Shown piece by piece: positions 55,431-64,000 of a stretch of DNA of 64,000 bases. Made by a program: the position numbers and the translations under genes. Source of the DNA: Hetaerina americana. Lineage: Eukaryota; Arthropoda; Insecta; Odonata; Calopterygidae. Below the pieces are notes generated by a model. It was not told the DNA's origin. It made no database searches and saw only the letters and a list, made by a program, of their open reading frames with translations. Positions within the stretch are counted from its first letter, which is position 1. Each line of letters opens with the position of its first letter. The stretch covers positions 88,588,469 to 88,652,468 of the forward strand of contig JAKTNV010000005.1 of the NCBI GenBank assembly GCA_022747635.1, in the 5' to 3' direction.

Positions 55431-56907
55431 AGTGAAAACGCGGATGCTTATGGAGGACTATTGAAAAGGGGCTTGTTATAGTGTTGTATTTTGGGTTGTC
55501 TTTTGTTATAAGAGGTCTGTAATGTATCTTTGTGCCGTTTCGTAGGCTGTTTCCATCCTAAATCTACCTTATAGGGCTGGATACCGATAAGAGCAACTAT
55601 TATTTCTTTTGTTGTCTCCGGCATAACTTTGTGGAAATAACATAAAATATTGAAAATTAAATGAACTATTATTTTAACTTTTATTATTCCTCTCTCCCTC
55701 TCCTATTACATGAGTCTTTCCTCATTAGAAATCTCTTTTTACTTAATTTTTTTCTTAAATGGCGTCTTATTTACCTCTCGATTACACCCTAGGTGTGGTT
55801 TTTTGCGTATGTTTATGTCGCGGTGCGTTTTAATTTATCAGAATCATGGAATTTTATTTGCGGTTGAAACCTCTGAATTATTTCCGCACAGTGTGTCCCT
55901 TTCATAATGACATTGCTGCTTTCGTGTTTTTCCATGCCGTGCTGAAATTGACGAAGTGCGGATTGTTTCATTATTAGTTATATTATATCTCCTGGGAATT
56001 GCCAGTTCATGTACGTATGCGAGAAAGGCGTGAAGGCTGGTTCCGGGCAGGACAATTTACGATGTTGTCATGTGATTACCCAGTGTTCTTTCACTTTCTC
56101 ACGTCTTGTGGCTAAGTGAATACTCACGAAGGCATTCTTGCGTCACGTATTTCAACTTGAAATCGACGCCCCGGAGTGTGCCTATAATAACGCGTTTCTT
56201 TTCGAGTCTTAAGAGCACGTGGCCAAGCGTTACGGTGGCGAGCCGAGAAAACCTTCCTTTTTATTACTCGTTTGTGTCTTGTATGTTATCGGTAGTGTCA
56301 ATAAGATTATTTTTTACAATTACAAAATTTGAAAAATCACTTATAGACTTGTAAAATGCTAATGTTTTTCGGGTATTGATGATAAGGAGAATCTGAAAGC
56401 AATGATTGGCTTGGCAATCGGCCGTGTACGTGGCCAGCTATATTTTCATCTAACGTGGCCTTGAGTCTGTCATTGACGGTTATAGGGGTAGCTGAAAATG
56501 TATGTCAATGGAAGTGTTAACGGGGACATCGCCGAGAATTTGATCCCAGAAAGAGTTTATGGGTTCATGTATTGCGTCTTCCAGTCAGTGATCAATCAGC
56601 TGTTCCGAATGCCAATAATTGGATGCGTCGATTGCCTCGGATCAAACGTGAGAGTGTAAAAAGCTAATAAGGATTCTATGTGACTTAGTCATCGTTGCCG
56701 ATTCCCTCGTAAAATGTTCAGTTTAGTAGCAAACCATTGAGTTCAAAGTAACGCATTAAGCGCTGTTATCGAAGGCAATGCAGTTAAGCGTGTGTAAGGA
56801 GTATTGGAAAATTTGTTAGTTTACATTTAGTAAATGCGTTCCGAGGAGGTTAATTGAGGTTTATTCATTTGCAGTTTCCTCCACGGCAAATTGCTTTACG
56901 TATCATT
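55431..56907. other. Unannotated interval, AT-rich
   Basis: No ORF above 90 codons with a recognisable motif. Nothing supported. Confidence 0.5.
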
Positions 56908-57254
56908 TACATCTACGTGATACCCCGCAAACCGCCGCTAGGGCGTGTGGCGGGGGGTGTTAGGTTGACACCCGTAAATAGGAACAATACCACATGCAAA
57001 ATCAACAACTTGGAAAACTACACCTACAGCGGCGCACACACTCATGCAAAAATCCCTTCACCCAACACTCATGCAAACACATATAACATAAACCGAGAAA
57101 CAACTGCACCCCAGGATGCAGCATGAAAGCCATCCCACGATGCGCAAGCCAGAACATAACAAGCAAGTAGGCGAAACTCCACCAACACATGAACATGCAA
57201 CACAAAACGATCTCCCAACCCCCCCAAGGAGACTGAAAGATAGGGAATGCGATC
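56908..57254 (-). mobile_element. LINE-A 3' UTR-only copy
   Basis: Antisense tail TTTACATCTACGTGATACCC, hairpin CCGCAAACCGCCGCTAGGGC and GTGTGGCGGGGGGTG, then collinear UTR (CACACACTCATGCAAAAATC, ACTCATGCAAACACATATAA, AACAAGCAAGTAGGCGAAAC) to AGGGAATGCGATC. It matches the UTR of the 53.6-kb copy with moderate divergence and no RT part. This is a very short 5'-truncated insertion. Confidence 0.9.
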
Positions 57255-58534
57255 ATTAGACACTTGTCGTGTTGAAAAATAGCCACGATCAAAGCAGAAG
57301 AAATTCAGCATTTAATCTTAATCGAGTCACCCTGGTCAACCATCGGATGGGTTCGTCAATTGCATTCATTTGTCATAGCCATTGAGATATCCTCACCGAA
57401 TTCTTCGCTCTGTCACTTGACAGAACGCTTATAATTTTATAAAGATTCATGGGCGTAATTTAAGGGTGTAGCTAAGTAGAATCAAATGGGAATCACAAGT
57501 AAAACATGAGGGAACCATTAAATAGAAGGCGAGACGGGAAGAGAGGGATTTAGCTGGGACGAATGCTGTGGGAAAATGTAGGCATCCATCTATCTAATCA
57601 TAGTATACGACATTTGCAAAGGCCGTTTTGGTAGAGGATTGTCTCCATTTTTATGACGACGACATTTGTCGCGAATTTTTGGAAGTGGATTACTGTTGGT
57701 GGGATTGGAGCCCAGGTTTGGTTCAAATGGGGTTCTGCGGCCCCATTTACCGAAGTTACGCCAATTCCTCCCGGAGCTTACTGAATTTAAATCTTCGCAG
57801 AGGAATGTGTACACTCCGAATCGTGAGGAAAGGTTCCGAATGGCTGGTTGACAGGAAAAAAAAGAAAGTTTGAGAAGCTATAAAATGGTAATTTTTTACG
57901 CGATTTTAGTTGAGCGGTACGCGATTTTTGAGATAACGGTCTAAATAGATGAACTTTCGCCAGTGGGTAAGCGTAGTGGTATGATGAGCATTGAAGAAAT
58001 TTAAGCCGCAATGATGTCCAACGCCAAGGTGACATTTGTATCCGAATTATTGGAATTCAAAATGGGTTAGAAAAGTGTTGAACGATCTTTGTACCTCCAC
58101 TCCATATGCGGAATACATCATCAACATTGCGGCACTAGGAAATAATCTTAAACTAATAGTCTTAATTAACATACACATCACACGCTTGTCAGCTTACGGA
58201 TTAAAGTCTAAATGGGTGCATAAATTTGAGCGAGATTTATTGGGAAATACGCCTTTTGCCACTTCATTACTAGGAAATGCACTGCGTTTTGTCAGGCGAG
58301 TCACCGCGTGGACGTATGACTCGCAGGTCGCACTCCTGAGTCAACCATTGCTACATTACGTATCTGTGAGAAGAGGCGATGTCACCGAATTTGGTATTTG
58401 ATGAAACCCCTGAGTTCATGAAGTGTTTTTATTTGAAGGACAAATGCATACGTGTGAGAAATATTTGTAAGTTTCAAAATATGTGTATCATGTTATGTGC
58501 AATAATATTTTAATGACAGGTCTAATGTACGATG
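57255..58534. other. Unannotated interval
   Basis: The plus-strand ORF at 58,036-58,401 (121 codons) has no recognised domain. Its position upstream of the mariner tail does not show mariner motifs. Confidence 0.45.
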
Positions 58535-58802
58535 TCTTGTTACCGAAACTGAAGAGGCCCATGAAAAGACGACGCTACGCTACGATTGACGAGACAAAGA
58601 CTCCATCGGAGGAGAAGCTGAACAAGATCACAACAAATGTTTTTTTGAAGTGCTTCGAGGATTGGAAAAATCGTTGGCACAAGCGTATAATATCTAATGG
58701 GGATTACTCGAAAGGGGACAAAATAGATATTCATGAATAAATAAATAATTTTTGAAAAAACACAAAACGATACTCCCGATACTTTCTGAATAGACTTCGC
58801 AA
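58535..58802 (+). pseudogene. Mariner transposase C-terminal fragment and 3' terminal repeat
   Basis: Plus-strand frame ending at 58,740: LLPKLKRPMKRRRYATIDET, then EEKLNKITTNVFLKCFEDW, then RWHKRIISNGDYSKGDKIDI. This is the characteristic C-terminus of one mariner subfamily (PKLKxPMKGxRxxTIxEI...CFxDWKxRWHKCI...GDYFEGD). Downstream at about 58,768-58,800, GATACTCCCGATACTTTCTG and AATAGACTTCG resemble the inverse of a GAGGTCTGTTCAxAAAGTATC-type terminal repeat. The upstream two-thirds of the gene and the left repeat are not present next to it. A third mariner lineage in the window. Confidence 0.85.
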
Positions 58803-60229
58803 ATACGCTAATAATGCACGTGAAAGTGTACTGGGCTGGGCAAGAACATATCAAATAATAAGGCACAAAATTTTCGTCTAATAGTTTTGCCATTAATTGA
58901 TGAATTTTCATATCGGATACCAATTCCAATTTCCATTTACCTGTGGTACCCCAATCTATTAGGCCAGATGTAAACCATCAATAACTGCGCAATCGAAACG
59001 CTCACATTTGCTGGCGATTAATTATGATCACTGTGATCTCCTGCGATGAGTGTGTTCTACTGAATATGTAATAGAGCTTAAATGTGTCGATTTTCCCAAT
59101 CTATCGAGAAGATTTTCACCAGTTTGAATCGATCTCAAACATCGACCCGGTGATGGCTCCCCCCTGTGGCATGCGTACGATAATTTGCCGCGCTCCGTTC
59201 ACGCTACGGGAACCAGTGCTGCTGTTGGCGGGTTTCGAGGTTTCCTTGGTTCCCAGGTGATAGGTTGCGGTCGTCGAAAATTACGTTAACAAATTAGTCA
59301 GGAAAGAAAGTTTGTTGAGTTAAAAAAAAAGAAAGGTCCGATTTTCGTGAGTTTCTCTCACGGCATACATTCGCCGGCGTTTCAGTATCACTTATGAAAC
59401 TGCGGAAGGAACTCGCCACGCGAGAATGCGCACGTAGCCTGCCAAGGTGATGATGATGCCTCGCGAAGCGGGCTTACTCCGGTACCGTGGTTGGGCCCTG
59501 GCCTTGTTCCCCGCACTCTTGTCGGGGGATGCGGGCCTCGGAGAATGCCGGTCTTAAGGGGTGGCCGGGACGTGAGGCAATCCACTATTCGGCGCGCTGC
59601 CTCCCGTGTTCTCAGTCACGTATGTCCCGCTTGTTTCGTGACGGCCGTTGAAATGAAAATGTTTGTGCGAAAAATCGAATGGAATTTCGTTAGAAATGGC
59701 AAGGCTTTTACTGGGACCAGCGGTTAAGCGTGCGTCAAATCCAGATGCTGCGCAATTCAGTTTTCTGTGTGATATCCCAGGCCAAAAGGACAGAAAACTA
59801 AGGATTTCAATTAATTTCCTTGACAAGAAATTTGAACTTGCCCAAAGAATTTATTCATTCCCTTATTTTATACATTATCACATCATAAAAATTATGGATT
59901 GAATAATTGAGGTGTTTTCCCGTTGCCTTCCTCAATAGTGTTTTTAACTTGACACCATTACTCAATGGTCGCCCCTCTGGGGTCAGATGCCTTTGAAACC
60001 GCCTCACTGAGGAACAGACGCTGCGTGGACTACCTTTCGTGTGGATCCTAACCTTCGACTTATCTGGCATGGGTGATCCTATTAGGAGAAAACTATCATT
60101 GCCTCCGTCAGCGCAGCTCCTGGGGTCATCGGAGCGAACAAGTCCTTCCACTTCGTCAAGGTTGTAGTCCATGAGGAGGAAATAGGGGAACTGCTTTGTG
60201 AAGAAATTAGACCAGCGAGATTAGACACA
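58803..60229. other. Unannotated interval, possibly repeat-derived at its right end
   Basis: 59,450-59,600 is GC-rich without recognised content. At 59,890-60,172 the plus strand has a regular GC-moderate segment (CCTCAATAGTGTTTTTAACT, GGGGTCAGATGCCTTTGAAA) whose minus-strand frame contains LIGSPMPDKSKVRIHTKGSP. It looks like transposon-derived sequence, but I cannot place it in a family. It lies immediately before the LINE-B copy. Confidence 0.4.
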
Positions 60230-61875
60230 AAAAGAGAATATTAATTAGATGAGGATACCTTTAGTCCAGGCTTACTCATTAGCGAAACAGAAAAGGCATG
60301 GAGGGTATTGAAATCAAATAGAGGCGTGGGGGTACACAACATTCCCGCGGGACTACTTAAAAGTTACGAAAATGTGGAAGGGAGAGTCTCTATGAACTAA
60401 TTCATAGCATTTATGAGAGAGGAATTTGGCTGGAAGACTTTGTTTGATCAGTGTTAGTTCTTAATCCATAAAAGGGAAAGGCAGCATTATGTGAATACCA
60501 CAGAGCGATAAGTTTCATCTCGCTCGGAGCTGAAGTAGTTCTCCGGAGCATCAGCGGCAGATTGAGATCCAGTCAAATAATTACGGATGAACAGTTTGGG
60601 TTCAGGAAGGGTAAAATATGCTATTGCAGTAATATGATGCTATATGCAGTAATATGATGCTATTGCAGCAATGAGTTCACTGAAAGAGAGGAACATAGAA
60701 TACAATCAGAATATTTATGTATGTTTCGCAGATTTCGAAAAAGTGGCTGATAGAGTAAATTAGACAGAAAAAATGAATTTATTTGCAGAAAATAGGAGTA
60801 GATTGGAGGGATAGGAAACTTATCCGCAACAGGTGCATTCCTTAGATGGCTCAGATACGTACGAATGGCGGATGGAAAGTCCGGACGGGCAGAGTTAGGA
60901 AGAGGAGTAAGACGTTCCATTGTCCAAGTTCATTGTCATCTCTGCCGCTCAACGTTTATGTGGAGGAAAGGGGTTAAAGAAGAATGCGAATAACTGGGGA
61001 GAAGATTGAAAGTTTGTGGGGAATCCATAAAATCATTTAAATTTTCGGATGATCAGGTATTAATTTGTCAGTCAGCATAGGGGTATCAAGCATTGCTGAG
61101 TGAATTGGAAATTCAGTGCGACAGGTATGGGATGAAAATCAATATTAATAAAACAAAGGTTATGCGGTTTTCTAAGAAGAGGAGAGCTAAGCTAAATGTT
61201 AAAACAGGGAGCAAGCTAAATGTTAAAATAGGGAGCTAAGCTAAATGTTAAAATAGGGGGCAAAAACTTGAGCATGTGGGACAGTTTACTTATCTCGGAA
61301 GTGTTGTGGACCAGAATTGTGGAAGTAGTAGGGATATAAGAAGAAGAATTATATTAGGCTAAGAAGATTTCACAAGGAAGGAGTTTATGAGGTGTGTCTT
61401 CTATTAAGGATGTTAAGAATAGGCTTGTGAAAACTTTGATGCGGAGCGTAGCTTTGTACGGCGCGGAAACAAGGTCATCGAAGCAGAATTATAGGTAAAG
61501 ATTGGAAATGGTCAAGCGGACGGAAAGTAAAACAAACGAGGAAGTACCAGACATGCTGGGATAGTAGAGAGAATTGTTGGGAGAAAAACAAAGAGGCAGG
61601 GAAGATGGGTGCAGAGCATTCAGATGTTTGATGGGATGTTGAAAATTGTGGTAGAGTGGAGAATGTTAGGCAAGAGAGGAAGGGGTAGGGATAAAATAGG
61701 GATGATGGATAGAATAAAGGTAAGAAGGAAGTAGGAAGAATTTAAGAGGAGCTAGTGTAGGGTTGGATTTAGGGCTGATTGTTAGGAGAGGCAAAGGAAT
61801 TGTCGCTGTACCGTTTGGTAGCTTATATCCGTCAAAAACCTGCCTTAAATGTTAGATAACCGATAAATAAAATAT
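60230..61875 (+). mobile_element. LINE-B, longest copy (decayed RT through 3' end)
   Basis: Plus-strand landmarks in order: NIPAGLLKSYEN (60,340-60,375), ERNIEYNQNIYVCFADFEKV (60,680-60,745; DFEKAFDRV block), KFSDDQVLICQSA near 61,035-61,080 (catalytic DD followed by Q), LSELEIQCDRYGMKININKT and KVMRFSKKRR (61,100-61,185), KLEHVGQFTYLGSVVDQNCG (61,265-61,325), ENFDAERSF (compare an LMYGAE block), and a 3' segment KNLP-stop-MLDNR ending in CCGATAAATAAAATAT. Many stops, so inactive. DDQ-type RTs with this KIxxxKTKVM signature are a distinct arthropod non-LTR group; the exact clade is not assigned here. Confidence 0.87.
61186..61260 (+). repeat. Three-unit tandem duplication inside LINE-B
   Basis: GCTAAGCTAAATGTTAAAAC plus AGGGA (61,186-61,210) is followed by two more units of 24-26 bp differing by one to three bases. 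It duplicates the codons around AKLNVK between the KTKVM and KLEHV blocks. A similar small duplication (TATATGCAGTAATATGATGC-like) occurs at about 60,620-60,662. Confidence 0.85.
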
Positions 61876-61904
61876 CCGTAGCACAGCAACAAACTCGCAG
61901 GTCG

Positions 61905-62040
61905 GTTTCTACGTCTACATCTACATCAATACCCTGCAAGCCACCAAAAAGGTGTGTGTCAGGGGGTGCAGCACCAGGAGGAAAGGGTAAGGGATGTGGG
62001 GGTTAGGGTTTTTCAAATGGATGGAGAAAGGTAAGGGGAA
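61905..62040 (-). mobile_element. LINE-A tail fragment
   Basis: CTACGTCTACATCTACATCA is the antisense (TGTAGA)n tail, then ATACCCTGCAAGCCACCAAA and AAGGTGTGTGTCAGGGGGTG is a diverged hairpin. Downstream sequence no longer matches the main UTR, so this is either a subfamily or a short relic. Confidence 0.7.
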
Positions 62041-62084
62041 CCTGCAAAAAAAATATATAAATGTAATCGTATAACCGTGCGCAG

Positions 62085-62342
62085 TTGCTACCTTGATTTG
62101 GTAGGTGATGGTAGAGTTCACCCAGTACTAAGCCCGACGGCGTGTGAAATTCAAACATCAGGGTAGGGAGGCCAGTTCCTTTCTCTGTGCCGGGAAAATC
62201 TGGTCTGTTAAAATTTCCCCCAGGAAAATGTCATGCCCGAAAAATCACACAGATAGGGTGGAACTGAGGGTGGCCAGAGGGGTTTGCCCGGACCTTCCGG
62301 TCAGTAGTACAACGCTTTACCCCTGGACTGTCCTGATTCCCC
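62085..62342 (-). mobile_element. SINE-B copy, B box deleted
   Basis: The reverse complement of the plus-strand copy at 39,857-40,095 is recognisable throughout: TTTGGTAGGTGATGG, CACCCAGTACTAAGCCCGAC, GGCGTGTGAAATTCAAACAT, CAGGGTAGGGAGGCCAGTTC, CTTTCTCTGTGCCGGG and CGAAAAATCACACAGATAGG. The head keeps CAGGGGTAAAGCGTTGTACT, but the stretch corresponding to the B box (GGCTCGATTCC) is missing. It could not be transcribed by pol III from its own promoter. Confidence 0.85.
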
Positions 62343-64000
62343 GATAAATAAAATATATAAATACAATATAAGAGTTAATAAGGGATCGGGGGAGGAAGGG
62401 GAAACGTTCTGTGACTAACCTGCTTCCCCAGTGAAGAGGCCTTGTCGATTCTCGTTTCCCGCGGGAAGCCCTTTAATGGCCGCGGACCCTCCCACCCTTG
62501 TAAGCACGAGATCTCGCTCGGATAGAGTTCCCTAAACCCTTTTCAGGACGTTCACCCCACTCTAAAATATATCCTTAGCACATTAAATAAATATTTTTTT
62601 AATTCATTCCGATAAAATAAGCGGAAGTAAAGATGAGCCAGGTTGAGACTTCTGTTTTTCCAGGTTCTATTCTGTTTTGTGGCTATTGTAAATTTCCGTG
62701 TCTCTGGGTGTTTTCGTCGTGGTGAAGAAATATCCATAACAGCTAGTGAAATGCCTGAGGAGTTAGGCACCTGCGTTTCTTCGTGACTTAATCGTATTTA
62801 TTGGCCCGTGAATCTGTCCGATTATTATAGGCAAACCTTGTAGACTTGGATTAAGTATGCCCTTGATAGGTGTTTAAATCTTAGATCGATGCGAAAGCAG
62901 TGTCTTAGGATAGAGCAGTGCGCAGTAAATTGATAAATGGGTCTAATTACCTCGAAGGAATGGGGTTTTTTTTATGACTTTGTACATATCGGACGGGAGC
63001 AACGTGGAGGGTGTGTGTCTATGTTTTTATGTAACTGCGTGATATTTTTTGTTTTTATTTCTTTTTGACATGACTAAGATTCCATTTCCAAGGTGGATGA
63101 CGTTTTCGGAATGGAGTATTTTTCCTCTGAGAGCTTGGGCAAATGTATTCTCATAGTTTGAAGAAAGTGAACTCCTGACTGTTTATATTAAATGAGGAAT
63201 GGAAATGCCTTTGTGTATTATTACTCTTTAGAATCCTCAAATGATGTCACTTAAGAAATACCGGGCCACGAACAAGACATTGGAAAGCTTTTGGTATCAT
63301 TCTCTGTTTTAGAAATCTCTTGGGACGGCACAATTAAACAGTCTTCAGCAGGTAACCCGAAGACCCGATAGGCGCACGTCTTCCCAGAGAGGAGGTAAAC
63401 AGTTCCATCCGCTGTACCCGGCAAGTTTTGGCATTTAGATAATCGTCTAACAGTTTGGATACACCCGGATTAAAACTAGGAGACCTACGGTCAGAATGTG
63501 AACGCTCTTTCTACGAGCCAACTGTGAAAGCTAGAAAAATAATGCGTGTAACAAAAGTCTTCTCCTCTGATAGTATCCGTGCCGTTAATTCCTTTTTTAA
63601 CAATTTTCCTAGCTGGCGATACCTTCCTACGAATGACTTGCGATTTTAGCTGCCCCATTTGGGATTCCCTTGGTAGGACGACCCTAGATAGGGATTCGTG
63701 GCTTCATAGTATATGTATTCATGTAAAGAATTGCTATGCCAACCATCGAGGTCATTTTCGCGTAAGCTTTCGGAAGAAAAGACTTTAAGTTTACGAGCCT
63801 AATTAAACTCAGTTTCCGGTGCAATGTCTTCCCCTAATTCTTTACTTGCCTCTTATTCAGAAAATACAATTTCAACTGCACATTCCATTGGTATTAACCA
63901 TTGGGTGTGTAAGACCTATGCTCTTTCTCAACTGTATTTATCGATACGTAAATGCGTAAGCTCTACTTAACATTTCGAAGCAAGGTCTTTATATTGATGT
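62343..64000. other. Unannotated interval to window end
   Basis: Begins with CCGATAAATAAAATAT (62,341-62,356), a copy of the 16-bp LINE-B end at 61,860-61,875. The rest is AT-rich with ORFs of 64-72 codons lacking domains. No RNA gene or recognised repeat. Confidence 0.5.

Noticed and set aside
59440..59600. GC-rich segment that at first looked like ribosomal RNA
   Set aside because: I could not match any conserved rRNA core sequence. It is left as unassigned GC-rich DNA.
1..64000. CRISPR array, operon, prophage or bacterial defence system
   Set aside because: No regularly spaced repeats with unique spacers, no dense co-directional ORFs, no ribosome-binding sites. All repeats resolve to eukaryotic transposons or microsatellites.
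1..64000. LTR retrotransposon or endogenous virus
   Set aside because: No paired LTRs, primer-binding sites, or protease/integrase motifs recognised. All RT fragments are of the non-LTR type.

Overview
This is a non-coding, repeat-dense window of a large eukaryotic nuclear genome, most likely an arthropod. The evidence for that is decayed non-LTR retrotransposons of two families, several mariner transposon remnants, tRNA-derived short repeats, Penelope-like foldback insertions, long (TA)n microsatellites, and no dense gene array or operon. The species cannot be named from the sequence alone. I found no host protein-coding gene I can defend. The longest non-transposon ORFs are compositionally biased (Pro/Ser/Leu-rich, in pyrimidine-rich DNA) and look accidental. 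One weak candidate exon lies near 43,600-43,860 on the minus strand.

Transposon families. The names used here are only for this window. LINE-A is a CR1/jockey-like non-LTR retrotransposon whose reverse transcriptase (RT) carries an FADD catalytic box. Its 3' UTR holds a GC-rich hairpin and ends in a (TGTAGA)n tail. Its best copy is at 53,625-55,115 (minus), with a 285-codon open RT C-terminal half. Other copies or fragments lie at 1-780, 7,350-7,860, 18,600-19,330, 19,690-19,860, 24,472-25,215, 27,690-28,848, 42,900-43,020, 56,908-57,254 and 61,905-62,040. LINE-B is a second non-LTR family with a DDQ-type catalytic box, at 1,445-2,015, 10,275-10,338, 10,770-11,110, 20,875-21,015, 34,510-35,600, 60,230-61,875 and perhaps 40,550-40,700. 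Mariner-type transposases lie at 14,605-15,653 (with a duplicated tail at 12,323-12,395), 50,202-50,757 (a deletion derivative with both terminal repeats), 50,915-51,890 and 58,535-58,802.

Short repeats. SINE-A carries a near-complete tRNA cloverleaf with pol III A and B boxes. It occurs as single copies (10,648; 15,654; 30,535) and, repeatedly, as head-to-head palindromes (12,396-12,675; 20,488-20,582; 30,281-30,368). SINE-B has a tRNA-like head and a conserved body, at 39,857-40,095 and 62,085-62,342. A further family of about 210-bp foldback insertions has a CTGATGA...GAAAC core resembling the hammerhead-ribozyme core known from Penelope-like elements. Two copies are flanked by direct repeats of 12-14 bp (21,657-21,869 and 28,861-29,068).

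Layout. 0-12 kb holds LINE-A and LINE-B fragments, two (TA)n tracts and a perfect 63-bp-arm foldback. 12-16 kb holds the SINE-A palindrome and the SINE-A/mariner composite. 18-31 kb holds LINE-A copies, foldbacks and SINE-A. 34-36 kb is LINE-B. 39-45 kb holds microsatellites, SINE-B and GC/CT-rich DNA. 45-50 kb is mostly unannotated with CT-rich tracts. 50-58.8 kb holds three mariners and the best LINE-A copy. 60-62.4 kb holds LINE-B, a LINE-A tail and SINE-B. There is no cellular pathway here. The interactions are among transposons: nested insertion, co-duplication, and dependence of short elements on machinery encoded elsewhere.
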